Positions 32,558 through 40,294 of a DNA stretch of 64,000 nucleotides are shown in pieces. A program made the position numbers and the translations under genes. This stretch comes from Micromonospora sp. WMMD1102 (GTDB lineage Bacteria > Actinomycetota > Actinomycetes > Mycobacteriales > Micromonosporaceae): contig NZ_JARUBN010000001.1 of assembly GCF_029626265.1 (NCBI RefSeq), forward strand, positions 8,249,001-8,313,000, in the 5' to 3' direction. Under the pieces are notes generated by a model, which made no database searches, was not told the origin of the DNA, and saw only the letters and a program-made list of their open reading frames with translations. Every line of letters starts with the position of its first letter. Position 1 is the stretch's first letter.

Positions 32558-33031
32558 GTGGCAAACGGAGAAGTCCCGCTCGTCGTGTGCGTGTCCACGG
32601 ATGTCGCGGTGCGGGAGCGGGTGGTCCGACGACTCGACGACTTCGGCACTGTCGTCATCTGTTCGGATCTGTCCGAGTTGCGGGCAATGTTGTTTCCGGC
32701 GATCGGCAACGGGACACCTGTCGAACCGGGGCCGGTGAGCCTCGGTGACCTCTCCGTCGACCCGGGCGGCCACCTGGTCACCTGGCGCGGCGAGCCGCTG
32801 GCGCTGACCCGGCTGGAACGCGAACTGCTGGCCCGACTGGCCAGCGCGCCGCTGGGGGTGTGGACGTACGAGCGACTGTTCGGATCGGTCTGGGGCGGCG
32901 CCTACCTCGGCGACACCGCCATCCTGCACTCCGCCGTGAAACGGCTGCGCCGCAAGCTGCGCGCCGTCGAGGGCGGTCCGCAGGTGCAGACCGTACGCGG
33001 CGTCGGCTACCGGCTCGCCCCTGGACACTGA
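32558..33031 (+). CDS. OmpR-type winged-helix regulator with degenerate receiver
   Basis: The 157-residue protein has a short N-terminal part (VPLVVCVSTDVAVRERVVRR; FGTVVICSDLSELRAMLFPA) that looks like half of a receiver domain without the phosphoacceptor Asp, and a C-terminal OmpR/PhoB winged helix (WRGEPLALTRLERELLARLA; VWTYERLFGSVWGG; LHSAVKRLRRKLRAVEGG; VRGVGYRLAP). It should bind DNA independently of phosphorylation. GTG 32558 follows GAGCGAGG. The neighbouring membrane protein starts 55 bp downstream. The target may be the divergent subtilase gene (inference). Confidence 0.85.
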   Translation: MANGEVPLVVCVSTDVAVRERVVRRLDDFGTVVICSDLSELRAMLFPAIGNGTPVEPGPVSLGDLSVDPGGHLVTWRGEPLALTRLERELLARLASAPLGVWTYERLFGSVWGGAYLGDTAILHSAVKRLRRKLRAVEGGPQVQTVRGVGYRLAPGH

Positions 33032-33077
33032 CCCCCCGACGGCTACCGCCCCTGGACACTGACCCCCGACGGCTGCC
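33017..33077. repeat. Tandem duplication across a stop codon
   Basis: The 31-bp segment 33017-33047 is repeated as 30 bp at 33048-33077 (both start GCCCCTGGACACTGACCCCC). The first copy holds the last codons and stop of the winged-helix gene, so the second repeats that stop context just before the next gene. Confidence 0.85.
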
Positions 33078-33085
33078 GTGCCACC

Positions 33086-33964
33086 ATGGCGGGCGTGAGC
33101 ATCGACGCCCCGGCACCGACCTGGCCCGGCCAGCCGGACCCTCCGGCCCCGCCCCGGTGGCGGCGCTGGCTGTTCGTCGGCCCGGTCGGCTGGGCGGTGC
33201 TGCTGCTGGCACTCACCGCCGTCTCGGTCTATCGGGACGAGCCGACGGTGAAGGAGCAACGCACCGTCGAGCAGGCCGGACCGGTGGTCGACCGGGCACT
33301 CGGCCAACTCGTCGCGGCAGCCGGGCCGGACGTCGCGGTCCAGATCGCCGAACGACGGGTCACCGACGGCTGCGAACTGACGGTCGTCCGGGACGGCGCC
33401 TCGCTGGACGCCACGGTCGTGATGCACGCCCCGGACGCGGACGTGCCCGCCCTGCTGGACCGGATCGCCGACCGGCTGCCGGCGGCGTACCGGGCCGTGG
33501 TCCGGCACAGCGCCGACGGAAGCGTGCACGCGCTGCGGGCCGACGCGGGCGAGTTCGTGGCGGTCGACGGCGGGCAGGCCGGTCCCGGGGTGGTCGAGCT
33601 GACCGTCTCCACCGGCTGCCGGCCGGTCTCCGGTGAACCGCAGATCCGGTCCGGGCCGCTGCTGCTGCCGGCGGCCGAGCCGGACCCGCTCCGGCTGCTC
33701 GGCGCGCTCGGCGCGACCGAGCCGACTCCGGTCGGGCTGGTCGCCGCGCCCTGCCCCGGGCAGGGCACCACCTGGACCGCGCGGGCCACCGGCCGGGGCA
33801 CGCCGGCCGGACCGTTGAGCGCCGCGCTGCCCCGCCCGGCCGGCGCCGTCGTGGTCGCCGACGGCACCGAGATGTACGCCTACCGCAGCGGCCCGACAAG
33901 CGTGCTGGTGGAGAGCGGCGCCGGCCAGATCCGGGTCGCCGTCAGCACCGGCTGCGCCGGATGA
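33086..33964 (+). CDS. Single-pass membrane protein of unknown function
   Basis: The 292-residue protein has a Pro-rich cytoplasmic start, one membrane segment (FVGPVGWAVLLLALTAVSVY; about residues 31-50) and about 240 external residues with four Cys that could pair (VTDGCELTV, STGCRP, APCPGQ, STGCAG). The extracellular part has a weak repeat of two beta-rich halves. ATG 33086 is taken as start; GTG 33095 is an alternative. Placed just after an orphan winged-helix regulator, it could be its signal input (inference). No family recognised. Confidence 0.75.
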   Translation: MAGVSIDAPAPTWPGQPDPPAPPRWRRWLFVGPVGWAVLLLALTAVSVYRDEPTVKEQRTVEQAGPVVDRALGQLVAAAGPDVAVQIAERRVTDGCELTVVRDGASLDATVVMHAPDADVPALLDRIADRLPAAYRAVVRHSADGSVHALRADAGEFVAVDGGQAGPGVVELTVSTGCRPVSGEPQIRSGPLLLPAAEPDPLRLLGALGATEPTPVGLVAAPCPGQGTTWTARATGRGTPAGPLSAALPRPAGAVVVADGTEMYAYRSGPTSVLVESGAGQIRVAVSTGCAG

Positions 33965-33989
33965 CCGGCTGCGCGGAGGGGCGCCCGGG

Positions 33990-34352
33990 TCAGTAGACGA
34001 GCGCCTGGGCGCCGTCGGCCATCGCCTCCTCGACGAAGACCGCCGCCCCGGCGATGCGCACCCCGGGAAGGACGTCGGACTCGCCGATCTCCCGGCGCGC
34101 CGCGCACTGGGTGCAGACCGTCACCCGGCCACCGGCCAGGATCACGTGCAGCAGCTCGGCCAGGGGTGCGGAGTGCGGCAGCTCGAACTCGTCGGCCCGG
34201 CCGGGCAGGGCGAACCAGCTCGACTCGCCGGTCAGCCAGAGCGACACCTCGACCCCGGAGGCGACCGCCGTGGCGGCCACGGTGAACGCCTGCGCGCAGC
34301 GTTCCGGCGAATCCGATCCGGCGGTGGCCTTGACGACCAGGGTGCGTGCCAT
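33990..34352 (-). CDS. DsrE family protein
   Basis: The 120-residue protein opens ARTLVVKATAGSDSPERCAQ followed by AFTVAATAVASGVEVSLWLT, the DsrE/DsrF fold of small sulfur-relay or peroxiredoxin-like proteins. Cys in VTVCTQCAARREIGESD are candidates for a sulfur-carrying residue. ATG 34352 has TATGCT 6 nt upstream and no ribosome site, so it is probably leaderless. It is divergent from the 34-residue gene, with overlapping -10 regions, and convergent with the membrane-protein gene at 33964. Confidence 0.88.
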   Translation of the reverse strand: MARTLVVKATAGSDSPERCAQAFTVAATAVASGVEVSLWLTGESSWFALPGRADEFELPHSAPLAELLHVILAGGRVTVCTQCAARREIGESDVLPGVRIAGAAVFVEEAMADGAQALVY

Positions 34353-34358
34353 GCCGCC

Positions 34359-34368
34359 AGCATAGGAT
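34359..34368. promoter_or_regulatory. Overlapping divergent -10 boxes
   Basis: TATGCT on the minus strand (34364-34359) precedes ATG 34352 by 6 nt, while TAGGAT on the plus strand (34363-34368) precedes ATG 34378 by 9 nt. The two boxes share bases, so RNA polymerase cannot occupy both promoters together. Confidence 0.55.
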
Positions 34369-34377
34369 CTACCCGTC

Positions 34378-34482
34378 ATGGTTACCGAGATTGGGTTCGT
34401 CAGCCTGCTGGTCGCGGGTTTCGGCGCGCTCGCCGGTTACCTGGTCTACCTGGCCGTGAGAATTTCGAGAGGTCGTTGGTGA
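34378..34482 (+). CDS. 34-residue membrane microprotein
   Basis: ATG 34378 opens a 34-codon gene for a protein that is nearly one transmembrane helix (VSLLVAGFGALAGYLVYLAV) ending in a basic RISRGRW tail, which predicts an N-out/C-in orientation. TAGGAT lies 9 nt before the start. It is followed after 34 bp by the nitrobindin-like gene, so the two may be co-expressed. It resembles small single-pass proteins that tune membrane complexes, but no family was recognised. Confidence 0.7.
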   Translation: MVTEIGFVSLLVAGFGALAGYLVYLAVRISRGRW

Positions 34483-34516
34483 GTGCGGTGTCGCAGCCAC
34501 CAACGGAAGGGATGAC

Positions 34517-35110
34517 GTGAGCGACAACCCGATCGGGCCGCCGCCCTGGCTGAACGCGCCGCCGGTCGAGCCGTACCCGTACGAGGAGACCTACGACCTG
34601 CGTAAGGGGCCGGACCTGCACCCGGCGCTGCTCGGCCTGCTGCCGTACGTGGGGCTGTGGCGGGGGCGGGGGCGGGGTGGGTTCCCCAGCATCGAGGACT
34701 TCGACTACGCCCAGGAGATCCGGATCACCCACGACGGGCGGCCGTTCCTCTACTACGAGTCGCGGGCCTGGATCCTGGACGAGCAGAGCCGTCCGGTCCG
34801 CCCCGCCGGGCGTGAGGTCGGCTGGTGGCGGGCGGTGCTGGACGCCGACGGCAAGGGCACCGACGAGCTGGAGGTGCTGCTGACCACCCCGACCGGGATC
34901 ATGGAGCTGCACCTCGGCAAGGTCACCGGCACCCGGGTCGAGATCGCCACCGACGCGGTGGTGCGTAGCGCGACCGCCAAGGAGGTCACCGGCGGGCACC
35001 GGCTCTTCGGCATCGTCGAGGGGGCGCTGCTCTACGCGCAGGAGATGGCGGCGGTCGGGCACCCGCTCTCCCCGCACCTCTCCGCCCGGCTGCTCCGGGT
35101 CGGCGGCTGA
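34517..35110 (+). CDS. Nitrobindin-like heme-binding beta-barrel (DUF1794) protein
   Basis: The 197-residue protein has the nitrobindin/THAP4-like signature: HPALLGLLPYVGLWRGRGRG (GxWxGxG), FDYAQEIRITHDGRPFLYYE, ESRAWILDEQ and VEGALLYAQEMAAVGHPLSP. The family forms a small lipocalin-like barrel that binds ferric heme and reacts with NO or peroxynitrite. The N-terminal 30 residues are Pro-rich. GTG 34517 follows AAGGGATGAC. Annotated in many genomes as FABP family protein. Confidence 0.92.
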   Translation: MSDNPIGPPPWLNAPPVEPYPYEETYDLRKGPDLHPALLGLLPYVGLWRGRGRGGFPSIEDFDYAQEIRITHDGRPFLYYESRAWILDEQSRPVRPAGREVGWWRAVLDADGKGTDELEVLLTTPTGIMELHLGKVTGTRVEIATDAVVRSATAKEVTGGHRLFGIVEGALLYAQEMAAVGHPLSPHLSARLLRVGG

Positions 35111-35134
35111 CCCGCGCCGCTCGACACCGGCCGG

Positions 35135-35995
35135 TCAGTGACTCGGGACGGGGAAGCCGAGCAGGTCGGCCAGTACCGCGGTGTGCGGCGAGGCGGGCAG
35201 CGGAACCCCGTCGAGTTCGCGGACCTCGGCGAGGCCGCGTACCGAGGAGGTGAACCAGGCCCCGTCGGCGGTGTGCAGTTCGGCGGGGGTGACCAGCCGG
35301 TGCTCGACCTTCCAGGCCAGCTCGTCGGCCTGCCGGAGCAGCCAGTCGGCGGTCACCCCGGGCAGGATCCCGGTCTGCTCCGCCGGCACGGTGCAGAGCC
35401 GCTCGCCGGCCAGCCAGACCAGGTTGGCGCTCGGCCCCTCCAGGGCGTACCCGTCGGTCGAGGTCCAGAGCACGTCGTCGACGCCGTTCGCGGCGGCCCA
35501 GCGCCGGGCGGCCTCGCTCAGCGCGTACGACGTGGTCTTCAAGCCGCTGAGCAGCCACGGCCGGCCGGTGCGGGCGTCGGCGGCGACCCCGAGCGGCAGG
35601 GTCGCCACCCGGATGCCGTCCCGGCGGGCCCGGCGGGACGCCTCCGGCACCGCGGAGAGGATGGCGTAGACCGTCGGCCCGGTGTCGTCCTCCGGCCCCC
35701 GGGTGCAGATCAGTCGCAGCCGGCCCTCGGCGTCGGCCGGCCAGCCGGCGCAGGCGGTGTCCAGCAGGTCGCGCAGCTCCGCCACGGCAGGCAGCGGCAG
35801 TCGCAGGGTGGTCGCCGCCCGGGCCAGCCGGTCCAGGTGCGCGTCGACCAGCCAGGGCCGGCCGGCCCGGACGTGCATGCTCTCGAAGATCCCGTCCCCG
35901 CGTAACACGCCCCGGTCGTCCACCCGGATCACCGGCTCGTCGGCCGGCACCAACCCCCGGCCGAGTACGGCGACGACCCGTTGTTCGTTCGACAT
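35135..35995 (-). CDS. Class IV aminotransferase (aminodeoxychorismate lyase-like)
   Basis: The 286-residue PLP enzyme begins RVVAVLGRGLVPADEPVIRV, with the catalytic Lys in LLSGLKTTSYALSEAARRWA, the phosphate-binding region TDGYALEGPSANLVWLAGER and the end TSSVRGLAEVRELDGVPLP. The fold type IV family contains aminodeoxychorismate lyase (PabC, folate pathway), branched-chain and D-amino acid aminotransferases; GPSANLVW is compatible with PabC. It is divergent from the Fur gene. Precise specificity cannot be settled here. Confidence 0.88.
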   Translation of the reverse strand: MSNEQRVVAVLGRGLVPADEPVIRVDDRGVLRGDGIFESMHVRAGRPWLVDAHLDRLARAATTLRLPLPAVAELRDLLDTACAGWPADAEGRLRLICTRGPEDDTGPTVYAILSAVPEASRRARRDGIRVATLPLGVAADARTGRPWLLSGLKTTSYALSEAARRWAAANGVDDVLWTSTDGYALEGPSANLVWLAGERLCTVPAEQTGILPGVTADWLLRQADELAWKVEHRLVTPAELHTADGAWFTSSVRGLAEVRELDGVPLPASPHTAVLADLLGFPVPSH

Positions 35996-36041
35996 GGCGC
36001 CGAGGGTAGCCGCCGACCCGTCGGCCCCGGCCGATGCGCAC

Positions 36042-36047
36042 TATGCT
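36042..36047 (+). promoter_or_regulatory. Leaderless -10 box of the fur-family gene
   Basis: TATGCT ends 6 nt before GTG 36054, with no Shine-Dalgarno between. Confidence 0.5.
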
Positions 36048-36053
36048 TTGTCG

Positions 36054-36482
36054 GTGTCGGAATCGTCACTTGCGGAGATGCTGCGTTCCCGTGGACTGCG
36101 GTTGACGGCGCAGCGACAGTTGGTCCTCGAGGCCGTGCTGGAGCTCGGGCACGCCACTCCCGAGCAGGTGCACTCGGCGGTCCGTGAGGTCGCCGCCGGA
36201 GTGAACATCACCACGATCTACCGGACCCTGGAACTACTCGAACGCCTCGGGCTTGTTACCCATACACATCTGTCCCACGGGTCGCCGACCTACCACGCCG
36301 CGGGTGAGGACACCCACGTGCACCTGGTCTGCCGGATCTGCGGGGCGGTGGACGAGGTCGATCCGGAGATCTTCGGGCCGCTGACCGAGAAGCTCGCGGC
36401 GGAACGGGGCTTCCAGGTCGACATCGGGCACGTGGCGCTCTTCGGCGTCTGCGGGCGGAGCGACTGCGAGGAGCGGCGGTAA
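36054..36482 (+). CDS. Fur family metalloregulator
   Basis: The 142-residue protein has the Fur winged helix (LAEMLRSRGLRLTAQRQLVL; HATPEQVHSAVREVAAGVNI; TTIYRTLELLERLGLVTHTH) and the metal-binding domain with HVHLVCRICGAVDEVDPEIF and a structural-zinc second pair in FGVCGRSDCEE. The pattern fits Zur or a general Fur; the regulated metal cannot be told. GTG 36054 lies 6 nt after TATGCT, a leaderless arrangement. YgfZ follows 22 bp downstream, so iron-sulfur repair may be co-regulated (inference). Confidence 0.93.
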   Translation: MSESSLAEMLRSRGLRLTAQRQLVLEAVLELGHATPEQVHSAVREVAAGVNITTIYRTLELLERLGLVTHTHLSHGSPTYHAAGEDTHVHLVCRICGAVDEVDPEIFGPLTEKLAAERGFQVDIGHVALFGVCGRSDCEERR

Positions 36483-36507
36483 TGGAGCACGGGGAGCGGC
36501 GGTAATG
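36470..36507. repeat. Duplicated start-region (fur/ygfZ junction)
   Basis: GGAGCGGCGGTAATG occurs at 36470-36484 and again at 36493-36507. The first copy spans the fur stop (TAA) and an ATG that opens a 7-codon dead end; the second provides the ribosome site and ATG of ygfZ. Confidence 0.85.
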
Positions 36508-37617
36508 ATCGACATCGCGGGTGCGGTGGCTGTCGAGGCGATCGACGAGGAGACCCGGGACCAGCCGGAGCCGGAGCACGCCGCGGCCGGCGTACGCCCG
36601 GTGGCCGCGCACTACGGCGACCCGATCCGCGAGCAGCGGCTGCTCGCCACCGACGTGGGGCTGGTCGACCGGTCGCACCGGGGCGTGATCGCCGTGCCCG
36701 GTGCCGAGCGGGCCGGCTGGCTGCACACCCTGACCAGCCAGCACCTCGCCTCGCTGCGCGCCGGGCAGGGCAGCGAGCTGCTGGTGCTCTCCCCGCACGG
36801 GCACGTCGAGCAGCACGCGATGGTCGCCGAGGACGGCGAGACGACCTGGCTGGACACCGAGCCCGGCGACACCACGGGACTCCTCGGCTATCTGGAGAAG
36901 ATGCGTTTCTTCACCCGGGTCGACCCCCGGGACGCCACCGCCGACTGGGCGCTGCTCTCCCTGGTCGGCCCAGGTGCCGGCGAGGCGGTCGCCGCGCTCG
37001 GGGTCAGCGGGCTGGCCGAACCGGACCTGCTCGGGGTGCCGGGCCCGAAGTTCGCCGCCGGCTCCGTGCCACCCCGACCGAGCGTCGTGTACGACGTCCG
37101 CACGCTTCCGGGCGGCGGCTGGGCGCGACGGGTTCGGCTCGGGGTCGACGTGCTGGTGCCCCGGGCCAGCGTGCCGGAGGTGGTGGACGCGCTCGTCGTC
37201 GCCGGCACACCGGTCGCCGGGCTGTGGGCGTACGAGGCGGTGCGGGTGGCGCACCGGCTGCCCCGGGTCGGCTTCGAGACCGACCACCGGACGATCCCGT
37301 CCGAGGTCGGGCTGGTGGCCTCGGCCGTACACCTGGACAAGGGTTGCTACCGGGGGCAGGAGACGGTGGCCCGGGTGCACAACCTCGGTCGTCCGCCGCG
37401 CCGGTTGGTGCTGCTGCACCTGGACGGGGTGACCACCGACCAGCTGCCGACGGCCGGCGCCCCGGTCACCGCCGACGGGCGCACGGTCGGCTTCGTCGGT
37501 ACGGCGGTCCGGCACTTCGAACTGGGTCCGGTCGCGCTCGCCGTGCTGAAGCGGTCGGTACCCGACAGCGCGGCGCTGCTGGTCGAGGGCTCGGCCGCGG
37601 CGATCGACCCGGAGTAG
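36505..37617 (+). CDS. ygfZ: Folate-binding YgfZ family protein
   Basis: The 370-residue protein belongs to the GcvT-like YgfZ family: GLVDRSHRGVIAVPGAERAG, LHTLTSQHLASLRAGQGSEL, and the diagnostic KGCYRGQETVARVHNLGRPP with the conserved Cys. YgfZ proteins bind tetrahydrofolate and help assemble or repair iron-sulfur clusters. About 35 extra N-terminal acidic residues precede the domain. The ATG at 36505 has GGAGCGG upstream. It is in the same operon as the Fur-family gene (22-bp gap). Confidence 0.94.
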   Translation: MIDIAGAVAVEAIDEETRDQPEPEHAAAGVRPVAAHYGDPIREQRLLATDVGLVDRSHRGVIAVPGAERAGWLHTLTSQHLASLRAGQGSELLVLSPHGHVEQHAMVAEDGETTWLDTEPGDTTGLLGYLEKMRFFTRVDPRDATADWALLSLVGPGAGEAVAALGVSGLAEPDLLGVPGPKFAAGSVPPRPSVVYDVRTLPGGGWARRVRLGVDVLVPRASVPEVVDALVVAGTPVAGLWAYEAVRVAHRLPRVGFETDHRTIPSEVGLVASAVHLDKGCYRGQETVARVHNLGRPPRRLVLLHLDGVTTDQLPTAGAPVTADGRTVGFVGTAVRHFELGPVALAVLKRSVPDSAALLVEGSAAAIDPE

Positions 37618-37682
37618 TTCCGTCCGGCAGACCCGAGGCGGTCCCGGCCCTGCTGACGGCGTTGGTCGACGGGCGCCTCGGC

Positions 37683-37688
37683 TAGGAT
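37683..37688 (+). promoter_or_regulatory. Leaderless -10 box of the BKACE gene
   Basis: TAGGAT ends 6 nt before ATG 37695; no Shine-Dalgarno is present. A TTGGTC lies at 37662-37667 (15-bp spacer). Confidence 0.5.
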
Positions 37689-37694
37689 CCCGGC

Positions 37695-38531
37695 ATGACG
37701 GGCACGTTGATCACGGTGGCGCCGACCGGGGCCGAGTCGGCGAAGGCGGAGGTCCCGGCCCTGCCGGTCACCCTCGACGAACTGCTGCTCACCGCCAAGG
37801 AGTGCGAGGCGCTCGGGGCGGCGGTGATCCACGTGCACGTCCGGGACGACCGGGCCGAGCCCACCCTCGACCCGGGCCGGCTGCGGGAGACCGTGGCCGC
37901 GCTGCGGGACGGCACCGACCTGATCGTGCAGCTCTCCACCGGTGGTGCGGTGACCGACCCGGAGTCCGCTCGGCTGGCGGTGCTCGACGCCGGCCCGGAG
38001 ATGGCCTCCTGCACCATGGGCACTGTCAACTTCGGCGACGACGTCTTCCTCAACCGCTGGGAGTTCGTCGTCGACCTGCACACCCGAATGCAGGACCGGG
38101 GCGTCGTGCCGGAGTACGAGATCTTCGACCTCGGCCACCTGGCCGCGCTGCGCCGGCTGCTCGACCGGTACGGCCTGCCGGCCGGCGGGCACGTGCACGT
38201 CGACTTCGTGATGGGGGTGCCCGGTGGCATGCCGGGCAGCGTCGAGGCGCTGGTCGCCTGCTGCCAGGCGCTGCGGGACCTGCCGGCCGGGACGACGTTC
38301 TCGGCGACCGGCATCGGCCGGAGCACCATCCCGGTGATGCTCGCCTCGGTCTCGGCCGGCGGGCACCTGCGGGTCGGCATGGAGGACACCATCACCTACG
38401 CCAAGGGGCGTCCGGTGGAGTCGAACATGCAACTGGTGGCCCGCGCGGTCGGGCTGGCCCAGCTCGCCCAGCGCCCGCCGCTGAGTCCGGCGCAGGCGCG
38501 TGAGCTGTTGGGACTCGCGGCACAGCGGTGA
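37695..38531 (+). CDS. BKACE (beta-keto acid cleavage enzyme, DUF849) family protein
   Basis: The 278-residue TIM-barrel protein starts GTLITVAPTGAESAKAEVPA and contains AAVIHVHVRDDRAEPTLDPG (zinc His-x-His), VQLSTGGAV, VPEYEIFDLGHLAALRRLL, and GHLRVGMEDTITYAKGRPVE. BKACE enzymes are zinc-dependent and condense beta-keto acids with acetyl-CoA. The family is wide, so the substrate is open. ATG 37695 follows a leaderless -10 box. The asparaginase gene follows after 46 bp. Confidence 0.92.
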   Translation: MTGTLITVAPTGAESAKAEVPALPVTLDELLLTAKECEALGAAVIHVHVRDDRAEPTLDPGRLRETVAALRDGTDLIVQLSTGGAVTDPESARLAVLDAGPEMASCTMGTVNFGDDVFLNRWEFVVDLHTRMQDRGVVPEYEIFDLGHLAALRRLLDRYGLPAGGHVHVDFVMGVPGGMPGSVEALVACCQALRDLPAGTTFSATGIGRSTIPVMLASVSAGGHLRVGMEDTITYAKGRPVESNMQLVARAVGLAQLAQRPPLSPAQARELLGLAAQR

Positions 38532-38577
38532 GGGGCGCCGGGCCGTCACGTCGGCCCGATGGGTACCGTCCGCGACC

Positions 38578-39540
38578 ATGGGCGAGAGCTACGACGGCGG
38601 CGTACCGCTGGTGGAGGCGGTCCGGTCGGGCTTCGTGGAGTCCGTGCACCGGGGTTCCGTGGTGCTGCTGGACCCGACCGGTGCGGTACGCGCCGAGGCC
38701 GGCGACGTACGCGGACCGGTCTTCCCCAGGTCGTCGAACAAGCCGCTCCAGGCGGTCGCGATGCTCCGGGCGGGACTGCCGCTGACCGGCGCCGACCTGG
38801 CCGTCGCCTGTGCCAGCCACCACGGCGAGGACCGGCACGTTGACCGGGTCGGTGCGCTGTTGCGGCGTACCGGGCTGGATTCGTCCGCGCTGCGCTGCCC
38901 GCCGGACCTGCCGATCTCCGGGGCGGCCCGGGACGCCCTGCTGCGGGCCGGCGGCGGGCCGTCCCGGCTGCACATGAACTGCTCCGGCAAGCACGTCGGG
39001 ATGCTGCTCAGCTGCCAGCTCGCCGGTTGGCCGGTGGCCGGGTACTGGCATCCCGAGCATCCGCTCCAGCAGCGGATCACCGCCACGGTCGAGGAGTTCA
39101 CCGGCGAGCCACCGGCGGCGGTCGGGGTCGACGGCTGCGGTGCACCGCTGCTCGCGGTCTCGCTGGTCGGGCTCGCCCGGGCGTACCTGCGGCTCGTCAC
39201 GGCCGAGCCGGGTTCGCCGGCCCGGACGGTTGCGGACGCGATGCGCGGGTACCCGGAGATGGTCGCCGGCACCGGCCCGGAGGCGTACGACACCCGGCTG
39301 ATGGCCGGGGTTCCCGGGCTGCTCGGCAAGAGCGGCGCGGAGGGCGTCGTCGCGGTGGCGGTGCCCGGGGTCGGCGCGGTGGCCGTCAAGATCGACGACG
39401 GGGCGTCGCGGGGCCTGATGCCGGTGCTGGTCTCGGCGCTGCGCCGGCTGTCGGTGGAGGCTCCGGTCCTCGACGAGCTGGCCGAGTCGCCGCTGCACGG
39501 CGGCGGCGAGATCGTCGGGGCGGTACGCGCCCGCTGGTGA
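38578..39540 (+). CDS. Asparaginase family protein (type related to Rhizobium asparaginase II)
   Basis: The 320-residue protein begins VEAVRSGFVESVHRGSVVLL and shows VFPRSSNKPLQAVAMLRAGL (nucleophile Ser-Lys region), LACASHHGE in the form AVACASHHGEDRHVDRVGAL, LHMNCSGKHVGMLLSCQLAG and VGVDGCGAPLLAVSL. These are the motifs of the thermolabile asparaginase group that differs from the classical two-domain enzymes. It hydrolyses Asn to Asp and ammonia. ATG 38578 is used. Confidence 0.92.
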   Translation: MGESYDGGVPLVEAVRSGFVESVHRGSVVLLDPTGAVRAEAGDVRGPVFPRSSNKPLQAVAMLRAGLPLTGADLAVACASHHGEDRHVDRVGALLRRTGLDSSALRCPPDLPISGAARDALLRAGGGPSRLHMNCSGKHVGMLLSCQLAGWPVAGYWHPEHPLQQRITATVEEFTGEPPAAVGVDGCGAPLLAVSLVGLARAYLRLVTAEPGSPARTVADAMRGYPEMVAGTGPEAYDTRLMAGVPGLLGKSGAEGVVAVAVPGVGAVAVKIDDGASRGLMPVLVSALRRLSVEAPVLDELAESPLHGGGEIVGAVRARW

Positions 39541-39619
39541 GGCGGTCGGCTCGGTGCGCCCGGCCGGCTCGGTGCCCCGGCCGGTGCGGATGAGACGCCG
39601 GTAACTATTGCTAACTTTG

Positions 39620-39646
39620 GCAAGCATTCTGCTTGCAGGAGCAAGC
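39620..39646. promoter_or_regulatory. GCAAGC/GCTTGC operator cluster
   Basis: GCAAGC (39620-39625) and GCTTGC (39631-39636) form an inverted repeat with a 5-bp spacer; a third GCAAGC follows at 39641-39646. The cluster ends 21 bp before the XRE gene and is a plausible autoregulatory site. Confidence 0.55.
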
Positions 39647-39667
39647 GGAGCTGGTTACCGTCGAGAC

Positions 39668-40294
39668 ATGGCCAATCCGAAGGACCTTCCGCGGGACATC
39701 GGCGGCTTCATCCGTGACCTGCGCCGCAACGCGAAGATCTCGTTGCGGCAGCTGGCCGAGCAGGCCGGGGTGAGCAACCCCTACCTGAGCCAGATCGAAC
39801 GCGGGCTGCGCAAGCCCAGCGCGGAGGTACTCCAGCAGCTGGCCAGCGCCCTGCGGGTCTCCACCCCGGCCATGTACCTGCGGGCCGGGCTGCTCGACGA
39901 CCGCGAGGGGCAGGGCGTCCTCGCCGCTATCGCGGCCGACCCGGACCTGACGGTGTCGCAGAAGCAGTCGCTGAGCCAGATCTACGAGACGTTCCGCCGG
40001 GAGAACCTGCGGCACGCCGACGTACCGGCCGACCCGGATCTCGCCGACGCCCCGGCAACCGCCGCTGCCAGCGGAACCGCCGGCCCGGCCGGCAGCGGGC
40101 AGCCGGCGGAGGCCGTACTCGAATCGGTGGCGGTGACCGAGGCGGGCGCCGCCGCACCACCGACCGGAAACCGGCCCGGCGGGCGGTCCACGCCGCCGGC
40201 TGCCGTGAGGAAGACCGCCCGCAAGGCGGTCGGTAAGGCCGCGCCGTCGACTCCGACGGAGACCCCGGCCGCTGACGAGGAGGAGAAATCATGA
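39668..40294 (+). CDS. XRE-family regulator with Ala/Pro-rich tail (Rv0474-like)
   Basis: The 208-residue protein has an N-terminal XRE helix-turn-helix (RDIGGFIRDLRRNAKISLRQ; LAEQAGVSNPYLSQIERGLR; PSAEVLQQLASALRVSTPAM; residues about 8-75) and a helical middle (LAAIAADPDLTVSQKQSLSQ). The last 90 residues are Ala/Pro/Thr-rich. It overlaps the hbhA-like gene by ATGA. In Mycobacterium tuberculosis the regulator Rv0474 precedes hbhA in the same way. It may bind the GCAAGC cluster at 39620. Confidence 0.92.
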   Translation: MANPKDLPRDIGGFIRDLRRNAKISLRQLAEQAGVSNPYLSQIERGLRKPSAEVLQQLASALRVSTPAMYLRAGLLDDREGQGVLAAIAADPDLTVSQKQSLSQIYETFRRENLRHADVPADPDLADAPATAAASGTAGPAGSGQPAEAVLESVAVTEAGAAAPPTGNRPGGRSTPPAAVRKTARKAVGKAAPSTPTETPAADEEEKS

